A program made the position numbers and the translations under genes. The notes below the pieces were generated by a model that was not told the origin of the DNA, did not search any database, and saw only the letters and a program-made list of their open reading frames with translations. Positions 1-8,413 of a DNA stretch of 64,000 bases are shown here, in pieces. The DNA is from an uncultured Bilophila sp. (GTDB lineage: Bacteria; Desulfobacterota; Desulfovibrionia; Desulfovibrionales; Desulfovibrionaceae): the NCBI GenBank assembly GCA_902373525.1, contig CABKMN010000008.1, positions 5,405 through 69,404 of the forward strand. The letters are read 5' to 3'. Position 1 is the first letter of the stretch; each line of letters opens with the position of its first letter.

Positions 1-59
1 TGTGGTAACCCTAGCCCGGCGTCGCGTGGGCGCGCAATTCTTTCGGATACGGGGGGCAT

Positions 60-839
60 ATGGCGCAGGGCAAGGAACGCGCGGATGAGCTGGTTTTCGT
101 GCAGGGGCTGGCGGAAAGCCGCGAAATGGCGAAGCGGCTGATCATGGCGGGCAAGGTGGCGATGGACGACGGGTCCGGCGTGCTTAAGAAAGTGGACAAG
201 CCCGGCCACAAGCTGCCGCCGGATACGGTTTTTTCGCTGGTCGGCATCGAACGCTACGTCAGCCGGGGCGCGTACAAGCTGCTCACCGCCATCGAACATT
301 TCAAGCTGGACGTCACCGGGTTCGTCTGCCTCGACGCCGGGGCCTCCACGGGCGGCTTCACCGACTGCCTGCTCCAGCACGGGGCGGCGAAAGTCTACGC
401 CGTGGACGTGGGGAAGGAACAGCTCCACGAACGCATGCGCCGTGATCCTCGGGTCATCAGTATGGAGGGGACCAACCTGCGGACCGCTCCCGAGGACCTG
501 CTTCCCGAACCCGTGGACATCATCGTGGCCGACGTGTCCTTCATCTCCCTGACCCTGATCCTGCCGCCGTGCGTACGCTGGCTGAAGGAAGGCGGTCTGG
601 TCGCCGCACTGGTCAAACCGCAGTTCGAACTGGGCCCCCATCAGACGGACAAGGGCGTGGTGCGTGATCCCGAACTGCGCCAGCAGGCCGTAGACAAGGT
701 GCTGCTGTTCTGCCGGGAGCGGCTCGGCCTCGAATGTCTCGGCGTCGTGCCCGCCGCCGTCAAGGGTCCCAAGGGCAATCAGGAATACATCGTCTGCCTG
801 CGCCGCAATGCCTCCCCGCAGGTACCCGCCGAAGCGTAA
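60..839 (+). CDS. tlyA: TlyA-family rRNA 2'-O-methyltransferase
   Basis: A 259-residue protein of the TlyA/hemolysin A family, which methylates ribose 2'-hydroxyls of rRNA using S-adenosylmethionine. Residues about 5-60 form an S4 RNA-binding domain. The rest is an FtsJ/RrmJ-like Rossmann methyltransferase with the SAM loop DAGASTGGFTDCLL. The four family catalytic positions are visible: Lys in SRGAYKLL, Asp in VADVSFISL, Lys in ALVKPQFE and Glu in GNQEYIV. The start follows a GGGG-type ribosome site. The length is normal for the family. In many bacteria this gene sits among isoprenoid genes, but the window edge prevents checking this. The older name hemolysin should not be taken literally. 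Confidence 0.93.
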   Translation: MAQGKERADELVFVQGLAESREMAKRLIMAGKVAMDDGSGVLKKVDKPGHKLPPDTVFSLVGIERYVSRGAYKLLTAIEHFKLDVTGFVCLDAGASTGGFTDCLLQHGAAKVYAVDVGKEQLHERMRRDPRVISMEGTNLRTAPEDLLPEPVDIIVADVSFISLTLILPPCVRWLKEGGLVAALVKPQFELGPHQTDKGVVRDPELRQQAVDKVLLFCRERLGLECLGVVPAAVKGPKGNQEYIVCLRRNASPQVPAEA

Positions 840-1217
840 CGAAACCGGGAAAAGGCGGTCCCGTTCTCTTTTCTGCAAAAATGATTCCGATTGAAGGGGA
901 AAGCGGACGTTCCGTTTCTCCGGTACGTCGATACCTATGAGGATCGTACCCTTTGGGGGCTTCATCGGGTAAATGCGGGGATGCCGTGTCGTTGCATCTG
1001 AAAAAATAAGGGTATCCCAAGCTGTTGCACGCCGGTCCGGCGATGGCGTGACCGTTTCTGAAACCGGAAAACCGGGAGGAAGGGCCCTCTGGCCTTTTTG
1101 CGGAAAACCTGTTTGTATACCCTCCGTTCGTCACGCATGAGGTCCGGTCGCATCGCCGGTCCGTCATGCGCGGCACAACCGCTGCGGCGGGTTCGTCGCC
1201 GCGCACAGGAGGATGGC
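840..1217. other. intergenic region without a supported gene
   Basis: The open frames here are arginine- and proline-rich shadow frames without good ribosome sites. Apart from the weak hairpin after tlyA I see nothing identifiable. It presumably carries the promoter of the thioesterase gene. Confidence 0.5.
846..880 (+). terminator. weak terminator-like hairpin after tlyA
   Basis: CGGGA (846-850) pairs with TCCCG (859-863) over an 8-nt loop and is followed by TTCTCTTTTC. The stem is short, so this is only a candidate. Confidence 0.35.
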
Positions 1218-1655
1218 ATGCTCTCCCATGAAGACGTCCGGCAACACTTCAACCATCATGATCCGTTTGCCCGGCACCTCGGCATCGAGCTGCTCGAAGT
1301 GGGGCCCGAACACGGCGTCGCGGTGATGCCGCTGGACGCCCGTCACCGCAACGGCATGGGCCACGCCCACGGCGGGGCGATTTTCGCGCTGGTGGACATG
1401 ACCTTCGCCACGGTGTCCAATGCGGCGGGGTATTACTGCGTCAACGCGCAGTCCAACATTTCCTATCTTGAACCCGGACGCATCGGTCCCCTGCGCGGCG
1501 AAGCCCGCAAGATACGTTCCGGGAGGAACCTCGGGACCTACGAGGTCCGCATCACCGACGCGGACGGCACGCTGGTGGCCGTGGCCACGGTGACGGGGTT
1601 TCTGACCAAGCATCCCATTCCGGCGGAAGAAGCCTCCGGAGGCGGGGAAGCCTGA
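1218..1655 (+). CDS. PaaI-type hotdog-fold thioesterase
   Basis: A 145-residue single hotdog domain of the PaaI/YbgC-like acyl-CoA thioesterase group, predicted to hydrolyse a (possibly aromatic) acyl-CoA in the cytoplasm. The family signature is at residues about 45-65: HRNGMGHAHGGAIFALVDM, with the HGG turn and following acidic residue. The chosen ATG follows AGGAGG at 1207-1212. An upstream in-frame extension is arginine-rich and not credible. The gene is a single transcription unit ending in a strong terminator. Substrate is not evident from context. Confidence 0.85.
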   Translation: MLSHEDVRQHFNHHDPFARHLGIELLEVGPEHGVAVMPLDARHRNGMGHAHGGAIFALVDMTFATVSNAAGYYCVNAQSNISYLEPGRIGPLRGEARKIRSGRNLGTYEVRITDADGTLVAVATVTGFLTKHPIPAEEASGGGEA

Positions 1656-1717
1656 TGCCTGCCGGGGGAAACCTCCGGTATGGAGAGAAACGGCATTCGG
1701 TTTCCGAAAGAAACACG

Positions 1718-1740
1718 GCGGGGATTTCCCCGCTTTTTTT
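1718..1740 (+). terminator. intrinsic terminator of the thioesterase gene
   Basis: GCGGGG (1718-1723), loop ATTT, CCCCGC (1728-1733), then seven T. Confidence 0.85.
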
Positions 1741-2154
1741 GTGCCCGGAGAAGTGCCTGACGGTATTCGGCGGACCGGCAAGGCGATGCGGACCGTTTGT
1801 CGGTATTGCATGCTGAACCCGGCCCTACCGAAAGTCGCAGGGCGCCGCCTGTCGTCGCCCGAATGGCGGGGGCAACACGGCCCGTCGGCGTGCGGGTATT
1901 GGACAATGCGCCGGAAGGTTCCGCCGGTCGGCAAGGAGAATGGGGGTGCCGCTGCCGGGGGTCCGGGTAAAAACGATGAAAGCCGCCTGCCGTTGTCGGG
2001 AGGGGCTTTCCAAAGGGGAGACTGTTTTTGCCGTTGTTCGCGCTTTCCGGACGGTGCAAACAGGGGATGACGTTTCGGAAAACGCCGGGTCCGGAATCGC
2101 TGGAGAAGGAAGGGAACAGCCCCCAATGAGGAGACGAGAGGCCGTTCCCCGCCG
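1741..2154. other. intergenic region without a supported gene
   Basis: G+C-rich sequence. Its open frames on both strands have no ribosome site and biased, low-complexity composition. Nothing identifiable seen. Confidence 0.45.
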
Positions 2155-2535
2155 TCAGGCGGAGGCGGGAGGGGGCAGGGGAAAGGCGACGAGCCCGCGC
2201 CACGAGGGGAGGCGATCCGACACGGCTTCGCTGAGCCGGACGGGACGTTCCGCAAGAGGGGGAATTTCGGGGGATGCGGCGCGGAAGGCATCGCCCTTCA
2301 AGGGAAGCGGCATGTCCGGGAGAGGAAGGACACGCGGCTGTTGTTCGAGTGCGGCGGGAAAGGTGCGGACGGCGTGATCCCCGCAGGGAACCAGATCGGC
2401 GGAGGCGCAAAGGCGGACGGAAAGGTCCCTGATCGCTTCGGCGGACAGCACCCGCGCCGCGATCAGCAGAAGCAGCGCGGCGGACAGTACGAAAAACGTA
2501 CGGAAAAGGGCGAGTCGGTCGGAAGCGTAGCGCAT
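2155..2535 (-). CDS. small single-TM hypothetical protein
   Basis: A 126-residue product I do not recognise. It starts at an ATG preceded by AGGA with 7-nt spacing, which supports real translation. Residues about 8-27 (ALFRTFFVLSAALLLLIAAR) form one hydrophobic segment, a membrane anchor or signal peptide. The rest is proline- and leucine-rich, has two Cys close together (LCASADLVPC) and ends in VAFPLPPPASA. Architecture and C-terminus resemble the product at 6970-7407. No neighbour suggests a function. A longer upstream reading is possible but has no better ribosome site. Confidence 0.45.
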   Translation of the reverse strand: MRYASDRLALFRTFFVLSAALLLLIAARVLSAEAIRDLSVRLCASADLVPCGDHAVRTFPAALEQQPRVLPLPDMPLPLKGDAFRAASPEIPPLAERPVRLSEAVSDRLPSWRGLVAFPLPPPASA

Positions 2536-2975
2536 AACATGTTCCTGTTCAGGCCGTCCTGAACGTTCGGGTCGGAAGCGTGTTCCCGTTGACATGAGAA
2601 AGCATGTTTTTGAGCGAGATGTCAATGGGTTTGCACGGCGGGAAACGGGGGCCGCGCAGGAGAATGTCCGTCCCGGCAGCTCCGCCCTGACGTCTCCGCA
2701 CCGTGCTCCCGCGATTCGGATTGCGGGCGTCCGGCTCGTCGCCCGTTTCCGGCGTTGGGAAGCCTTGGCGGCAGGGAACGGGCATCCGGCGGAGCGGCGC
2801 GCCGGAATCGCCCGTTGCCCGGGGCCTTCCTTTTTTGTGACTTTTCGGAAACATGTTTCTCATTGCCGTCTATGCCGGCGCGGGCTAGCTTTCGGCTAAC
2901 TCATTGAATCCGTTTTCTATTACGGAACGGATCAGGAGCGTATTCTCTTTCCACGCTTATCCTCAAGGAGTCGTC
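2536..2975. other. intergenic region between divergent genes
   Basis: 440 bases separating the leftward small membrane protein from the rightward hydrolase. It must contain both promoters, but I see no convincing -35/-10 pair and no RNA gene. Confidence 0.45.
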
Positions 2976-3944
2976 ATGGCTACCGCATCTTCCAAAGCTC
3001 CCCATCTGACCAAAGCCACGCAGGCGTTCGTCGACGCCCTCACCGCCGAAAACAATCCTCCCCTGTACACCCTGCCTCCCGAAGCGGCGCGCCGGATTCT
3101 GGCGGACGCGCAGGCCGTGCCCGTCAAGAAACTGCCGATGGACCTGCGCGACGAAGACCTGCCCGTTGGCCCCACCGGAACCGTCCCCACCCGGTTCGTC
3201 CGGCCCGAAGGCGTGAAGGAACCGCTGCCGATCATCTTCTATTTCCATGGCGGCGGGTGGATTCTGGGCGACCGGGACACCCACGACCGTCTGGTGCGCG
3301 AACTGGCCAAGGGTGCGAAGGCCGCCGTGGTCTATCCCAATTATACGCCGTCGCCTGAGGCGCAGTACCCCGTACCGCTGGAACAGGCGTACGCGGCGAT
3401 GCTGTACGTCCTCAAGCATGCGGACGCCTACGGACTTGATCCCGCCCGCATCGCCGTGGCTGGCGACAGCGTGGGCGGCAACATGGCGACCGTCATGGCG
3501 ATGCTCGCCAAGGAACGCAAGGGGCCGAAGATCGCCTTCCAGCTTCTGCTGTACCCGGTGACGGACGCCAATTTCGATACGGAATCCTACCACGATTTCG
3601 CCGACGGGCCGTGGCTGACCCGCGAAGCCATGAAATGGTTCTGGGACGCCTACTGCCCGGACAGGGCGAAGCGCGCCGAAGCTACGGCCTCTCCGCTGCG
3701 GGCCGGGACCGAACGGCTTTCCGGCCTGCCCCCGGCACTGATCATCACGGCGGAAAACGACGTCCTCCGCGACGAAGGCGAAGCCTACGCCCGCGAACTC
3801 ATCGAAGCCGGCGTGCAGGTGGCCTGCGTACGCTACAACGGGACGCACCACGATTTCATGATGCTCAACGCGCTGGCGGAAACGACGCCCGCCCGCGCCG
3901 CCATCGCGCAGTCGGCGGCCGCGCTGAAAAAAATGCTGCACTAG
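2976..3944 (+). CDS. HSL-family alpha/beta hydrolase
   Basis: A 322-residue cytoplasmic carboxylesterase of the hormone-sensitive-lipase group. The oxyanion-hole motif is FHGGGW. The nucleophile elbow is GDSVGGN, with the Ser in the usual sequence context. The acid residue lies in AENDVLRDEG and the catalytic His in GTHHDF. All four elements are in the normal order, so an active esterase is expected; the natural ester is unknown. The ATG was chosen because CAAGGAG lies 5 bases upstream; an in-frame upstream extension has no ribosome site. A convincing terminator follows. Confidence 0.9.
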   Translation: MATASSKAPHLTKATQAFVDALTAENNPPLYTLPPEAARRILADAQAVPVKKLPMDLRDEDLPVGPTGTVPTRFVRPEGVKEPLPIIFYFHGGGWILGDRDTHDRLVRELAKGAKAAVVYPNYTPSPEAQYPVPLEQAYAAMLYVLKHADAYGLDPARIAVAGDSVGGNMATVMAMLAKERKGPKIAFQLLLYPVTDANFDTESYHDFADGPWLTREAMKWFWDAYCPDRAKRAEATASPLRAGTERLSGLPPALIITAENDVLRDEGEAYARELIEAGVQVACVRYNGTHHDFMMLNALAETTPARAAIAQSAAALKKMLH

Positions 3945-3959
3945 CCGTCCGGCTTTCCG

Positions 3960-3995
3960 AAAAGGCGTCCGCGGCTCCGGCTCCGGACGCCTTTT
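3960..3995 (+). terminator. intrinsic terminator of the hydrolase gene
   Basis: AAAAGGCGTCCG (3960-3971) pairs with CGGACGCCTTTT (3984-3995). The A and T ends make it usable on both strands. Confidence 0.85.
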
Positions 3996-4130
3996 CGCGC
4001 CCCCGGACCGTTCGTTCCGATTGGTCGGCGCTCTCTGGACAGGCTCTCCTTTCATGGATATTTTGGGGAGTTCGCGGTGCCCGCCCGTTCCCGAGGGGCG
4101 GGGAGAAACGTCAGTCGAGGAGTCCTTTGT

Positions 4131-4340
4131 ATGGCCGAACAAGACGAATTGTTGGAGATGCTCCCCTGTTCCCATTGCAAAAACGAGAAACCCCACCTCG
4201 TTTCGTGCAGGCCCGAGGGCCGGATCACCGATCTCTGGCGCGTGGAGTGTCCCTGTGAAAAGGCTCCCACGCAGTGGTCGGTATCCAAGATCGCGGCCGT
4301 CCGGCTGTGGAACCGGTATATGACCAATCTGAAGGAATAG
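4131..4340 (+). CDS. Lar-like (restriction-alleviation family) zinc ribbon
   Basis: A 69-residue protein with the pattern of the Lar restriction-alleviation family: LPCSHCKNEKP, a central tryptophan followed by VECPCE, and the terminal AAVRLWNRY helix. The Cys pairs probably bind one zinc. Lar proteins of the Rac prophage change type I restriction-modification balance, but many homologues are uncharacterised phage or chromosomal zinc ribbons. GAGGAG lies 8 bases before the ATG. It stands alone between two terminators in host DNA, not in the Mu-like element. Confidence 0.7.
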   Translation: MAEQDELLEMLPCSHCKNEKPHLVSCRPEGRITDLWRVECPCEKAPTQWSVSKIAAVRLWNRYMTNLKE

Positions 4341-4403
4341 CTTCCCGGAAGCTCTTTGCCGCGCCGGACGGGTTCCGGCACCGTTTTGGCTCCGTGCGGG
4401 CAA

Positions 4404-4439
4404 AAAAAGTCCCCCCGGCATACCGCCGTGGGGACTTTT
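4404..4439. terminator. bidirectional terminator between lar-like gene and cstA
   Basis: AAAAAGTCCCC (4404-4414) and GGGGACTTTT (4430-4439) form a hairpin between two convergent genes. It has an A run on one side and a T run on the other. Confidence 0.85.
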
Positions 4440-4529
4440 GCGTTGTTTGTTCCGCACGGCCCGCCGGTGCGGAACGCCGCAGGGGATCGGCGTCCCGTCC
4501 GCGGGACCGGAGGAGAGGCGTTCCTGCGT

Positions 4530-6341
4530 TTATTCCTGTACGACTTCCTTCACTTCGTCGCCGTAGGCGTCGCGGACGATCTTGGTTTCCTTGAGCAGAA
4601 CGGCCCAGCGGCGCAGGGTGCCGATGATGACGAAGCCCATCATGACCATGACCAGCACGCTCAGGGAGGCGAGCAGGTACTTTTCCGTCGGCAGGTACTG
4701 GTAGACGATCAGCCAGATGCCCGCCCAGAAGGTGATGAAGGTCATGAAGATGCCGGGCGCGGCGGTGATCCACGCGTACTTCGTCTTGTTCATGCGGAGG
4801 AGCATGGTCGTGCCGATGAGCAGCGTCACCGAGGCGAGGAGCTGGTTGCTGATGCCGAACAGGGGCCAGATGCTGGAGATGTCGCCGGTATAGACGAGAT
4901 AGCCCCACGCGCCCGTGAACAGGAAACTGGTCACGACGATGCCGGGCCACCAGTTCTTGTCGCCGAACTTCGGGATCACGCGACCGATCATTTCCTGAAG
5001 GAAGAAGCGGCCCACGCGGGTGCCCGCGTCCACGGCGGTCAGGATGAACACCGCTTCAAACATGATCGCGAAGTGGTACCAGTAGCTCATGAGGTGCGAC
5101 ATCCACGGAATCTGGCCGAAGATGTGCGCCATGCCCACGGCGAGGGAGACGGAGCCGCCGGGGCGGTGCATCAGGTTTTCCGCCACTTCCTTTTCGAGGG
5201 TGGGCAGGTCGACCACGGACATGCCGAGAGCGGCGAACTTGTCCGCCGGGGCGTTGATGGCGAAGTAGTCGGCGGGCACGAGCACGCAGGCGGCGATCAG
5301 GGCCATGATCGCGACGAAGCCCTCAACGAGCATGGCGCCGTAGCCGACGAACAGGACGTCGCGTTCCTTGCCGATCATCTTGGGCGTGGTGCCCGTGCCG
5401 ATGGTGGCGTGGAAGCCCGAGAGCGCGCCGCAGGCGATGGTGATGAAGATGAACGGGATCACCGGGCCGCCCACGATGGGGCCGCCGCCCTTGGTGAACT
5501 CGGTGAACGCGGGCATGTTGAAATCGGGCATGACGAACACGATGCCGAGCGCCAGCGCGCCGATGGTGCCGATCTTGAGGAAGGTGGACAGGTAGTCGCG
5601 GGGCAGGAGCAGCAGCCACACCGGCAGGACCGAGGCGACGAAGCCGTACACCGGAATCAGGATGGACATGGGCTTCTTGTCGATGTTCAGCCAGCCGAAG
5701 ACATCGGGATGCGCCGCCACGTAGGGCCCGGTCAGGATGCACAGGCCGAGCAGCGCCACGCCGATGATCGACGCGCCGAGCACGTCGCCCTTGCGCCATA
5801 TCTGCATGTACAGGCCCATGATCACGGCGATCGGAATGGTCGCCGCCACGGTGTAGGTGGACCACAGGCTGTTGTGCATGGCGTTGACCACCGCGATGGA
5901 CAGGCCCGCCAGCGTCAGCAGCAGAATGGCGAGTACGGCCCACGCCGCCACGCCGCCGGTCGTCTTGTCGATTTCCTGCGAGGCGATGTAGGCGAGGCTC
6001 TGTCCCCGGTGGCGCACCGAGGCGAACAGCACGACCATGTCGTGCACGCCGCCCGCGAGCACGCAGCCGATGAGAATCCACAGCAGGCCGGGCATGTAGC
6101 CGAACTGGGCCGCCAGCACGGGACCGAGCAGGGGGCCCGCCGCGGCGATGGCGGCGAAGTGGTGGCCGAACAGGACGTACTTGTTGGTGTTCACGTAGTC
6201 GTGCCCGTCGGCGTACTTGACGGCGGGCGTCGCCCGCGCGTCGTTCAGGTTCAGGACCTTGTTGGCGATGAACAGACCGTAAAACCGGTAGCCGATGGCG
6301 AAAATGCATAACGATGCGAAAACCACCGTAAGCGCATTCAT
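4530..6341 (-). CDS. cstA: CstA-family peptide/pyruvate transporter
   Basis: A 603-residue polytopic inner-membrane protein of the carbon-starvation CstA family. Members import peptides or pyruvate. The N-terminal segment (FAIGYRFYGLFIANKVLNLN), the VLFGHHFAAIAAAGPLLGP block and GVHDMVVLFASVRHRGQSLA are characteristic. About 16 hydrophobic segments are visible. The start is the ATG preceded by AGAGG; the longer upstream frame is charged, low-complexity sequence. Length is slightly below the E. coli protein. It is monocistronic, convergent with the lar-like gene. Confidence 0.93.
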   Translation of the reverse strand: MNALTVVFASLCIFAIGYRFYGLFIANKVLNLNDARATPAVKYADGHDYVNTNKYVLFGHHFAAIAAAGPLLGPVLAAQFGYMPGLLWILIGCVLAGGVHDMVVLFASVRHRGQSLAYIASQEIDKTTGGVAAWAVLAILLLTLAGLSIAVVNAMHNSLWSTYTVAATIPIAVIMGLYMQIWRKGDVLGASIIGVALLGLCILTGPYVAAHPDVFGWLNIDKKPMSILIPVYGFVASVLPVWLLLLPRDYLSTFLKIGTIGALALGIVFVMPDFNMPAFTEFTKGGGPIVGGPVIPFIFITIACGALSGFHATIGTGTTPKMIGKERDVLFVGYGAMLVEGFVAIMALIAACVLVPADYFAINAPADKFAALGMSVVDLPTLEKEVAENLMHRPGGSVSLAVGMAHIFGQIPWMSHLMSYWYHFAIMFEAVFILTAVDAGTRVGRFFLQEMIGRVIPKFGDKNWWPGIVVTSFLFTGAWGYLVYTGDISSIWPLFGISNQLLASVTLLIGTTMLLRMNKTKYAWITAAPGIFMTFITFWAGIWLIVYQYLPTEKYLLASLSVLVMVMMGFVIIGTLRRWAVLLKETKIVRDAYGDEVKEVVQE

Positions 6342-6969
6342 GGTAAACCTCTGATGCTGAAATGTGGCACATGTTGCGATCGGGCTTCGCCGCAATCGCG
6401 CTCCTCTTGTTTCCCCCGTCCGCGGCGGGAAAGCCTCGCTCCGGGCGAAGAACCCGCCGGACCGGCTTCCCGGAACGCGTGAGGAAACGTCACGTCGCGC
6501 ACCTGGCGCGGTGCTCTCACGCCGCTTTCCCCGTGTCGGGCGAAAACGCCGCAAGGCCGTCAACACGGCGCTGTCCCAAGGCTTCGCGCACGGGGAAACT
6601 CAGAACACCTTACGCAAAGCAGTTGAAGGCCCCCAAGGTTTCCGTACATGGGCGGGAAACGTCATCGATTCCAGCCCGCCGGAATGCGTTCACCAAAGGC
6701 TTCCGCGCGGGCGGAAAGCGTCCCCCGCTTCCGGGGTGGAGAGACGGCGATTCCGCCGCGCACGTATCGGAGAGAGGGACCGGGACGGCGCGCCATATAA
6801 CATAGCTAATCAGTATGAAAAGTGAACCCCTCAACGGAACCTTCCTCCGATTTGATGAAAAACCGAAGAGATACGGCGTTGCGACGCTCGGATTCGGGAC
6901 GACGGGGGAGACATCCGTTGCGGCGGATGAAGGCCGCAGCGGAACCCGTGGACTCGATCCGGGCGTCGG
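6342..6969. other. intergenic region upstream of cstA
   Basis: About 630 bases. The forward open frames are arginine-rich shadows. An A+T-rich patch near 6790-6815 could hold a promoter, but no clear -35/-10 pair or operator was recognised. Confidence 0.4.
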
Positions 6970-7407
6970 TCAGCCCAGAAGGGGAGGGGGGAGGGCGAAT
7001 GAAACCGGCCCGTCCCAGCCCGCATGGGGCAGGAAGGCCTTTTCGTGGAGGGGGAGAGGCCGCTCGCGGCGTACGCACTCGGGCCTGTCGGTCGTCTGGG
7101 CGAAAAGCAGGACGCCGTGTCCGAGCGTCCGCTTTTCGGGATGCTTCAGGCGGCAAACCGCCTTGACGTCCCGGACGGTTTCGTACCGGGACACGAGGAG
7201 GCTCTGCGACGTTTCGCGGAACGTGTCCCACGGCAGGAACGCCGTGGGCCGCAGCAAGCCTTCATTCGGGAGGCCGTCCACAACGAGGACATCGTCCTGA
7301 TGCCCGCTGTTGGTGACGAGGCCGCCGAAGAACAGGACAAGACTCATCAGACCCATGAGCAGTACGTGCCATGTGAGTGAGAGAGTGTTTCGCTGGCTGG
7401 CGTTCAT
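6970..7407 (-). CDS. small single-TM hypothetical protein
   Basis: A 145-residue product I do not recognise. The start at MNASQRN was chosen because it directly precedes a hydrophobic helix (residues about 10-29, LSLTWHVLLMGLMSLVLFFG), with GGGAACGG as a weak ribosome site. The soluble remainder is basic and ends in VSFALPPPLLG, similar to the end of the product at 2155-2535. An N-in, single-pass membrane protein is likely. The coding assignment rests on frame length and membrane segment only. Confidence 0.45.
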   Translation of the reverse strand: MNASQRNTLSLTWHVLLMGLMSLVLFFGGLVTNSGHQDDVLVVDGLPNEGLLRPTAFLPWDTFRETSQSLLVSRYETVRDVKAVCRLKHPEKRTLGHGVLLFAQTTDRPECVRRERPLPLHEKAFLPHAGWDGPVSFALPPPLLG

Positions 7408-7851
7408 CGTCCGTTCCCGTGGTATGCGTTGGCTTTGTCCTGTTTGGAACAATCGCTACTGCGGACGGACCCGGCTGTCAATGAGATTGTGATCAGGAAC
7501 TCTCATCAATAAGCGGCCCTTTCTCACGGATACGTCGGGATTGGAGGCTCCGGTTGACGGATTCTCAAGAAACAGCCCGGAAAATCAGGCAAAAAACAGT
7601 CGGAACGTCTTTGCGGGTTTCGTGTCCAAACGGATGCGGAACGACGGCGGCCCCGCTTCGGAACGGCGTTGCCGCTCCCGAGGACGCCTTGTCCGCGGAG
7701 AAACACGGGGGCGCGGCGGATGTGCGGTCGATCAATCGTTTTCGGTTGTCAAACGAATCGCTTTTTTCCGTTTGTGCTCTCGGAGCGTCTTGGGTAGACG
7801 GGAATTACGCCACGGAGCGTTTCATCCTGAAACCGTTAAGGAGAGTTTGCC
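7408..7851. other. intergenic region, promoter for the 30-residue peptide expected
   Basis: About 440 bases between a leftward gene and a short rightward gene. Several A+T-richer patches, for example 7735-7770, but no certain promoter. Confidence 0.35.
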
Positions 7852-7944
7852 ATGTCCGCCATGCCGATTATCATCATCTGCTCGATCTGCCTGCTCGCTT
7901 CCATCGGTACCGGGGTGTACGGCACCGTCAGATACAATCGCTAG
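7852..7944 (+). CDS. 30-residue single-TM microprotein
   Basis: ATG at 7852 lies 6 bases after AAGGAGAG and opens a 30-codon frame. The product begins MSAMPIIIICSICLLASIG and ends VRYNR, that is, one hydrophobic helix with a short basic tail. The frame is followed after about 20 bases by a strong terminator, so ribosome site, frame and terminator form a complete small transcription unit. Small membrane peptides of this type often regulate larger membrane complexes or transporters, but no partner is evident here. Confidence 0.6.
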   Translation: MSAMPIIIICSICLLASIGTGVYGTVRYNR

Positions 7945-7964
7945 TATTCCTTCCTCCTGTTTGG

Positions 7965-8001
7965 AAAGGCCCCGCGCGGCATCGGCTGCGCGGGGCCTTT
8001 T
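7965..8001 (+). terminator. strong intrinsic terminator after the microprotein
   Basis: AAAGGCCCCGCGC (7965-7977) pairs with GCGCGGGGCCTTTT (7988-8001). Confidence 0.9.
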
Positions 8002-8413
8002 GCGTCCGTCGCCGGAGCGATGCCGTGCGGACGACGGCGAAGAGAGGCCTCGTGCGCTCCGTTTTGGGGACGGCGGGGCCGCCAAGCCATTCGCCCGCGT
8101 GGCGGAGACTCCGAAGCGGCGGCGCGTGGGGGCCCAAGCCGATGCCGCACTGGGGGCGGGCGCGCATGGTACGGGTGCAGGACGCTCCGGGATGGTGTCC
8201 GTCCCGTCGCACGGGCGGCGGTCGCACGGTGCGGGTTTTCCGGGCGACCGCGCGGCGACGGGAACCGTTTTCCGCCGGGCGGACCGGGGCGTCCCGCTGG
8301 ACTTTTGGCCTTGAAATCCTTAAATGAATAAAGGAACAAGAGGTCAAAAAAGTTTTTCCGGGGAACGCTCCGCCGCCACAGCTCCGAGGTGCGTACGGAT
8401 CAAGAGGGAACGT
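8002..8413. other. intergenic region before the GGDEF-EAL gene
   Basis: About 410 bases, very G+C-rich except the last 90. Long open frames here are shadows. No regulatory element recognised. Confidence 0.4.

Noticed and set aside
4356..6311. 651-codon open frame on the plus strand opposite cstA
   Set aside because: His/Asp/Gly-rich composition typical of the antisense of a G+C-rich membrane protein gene; no family features, and cstA on the other strand is certain.
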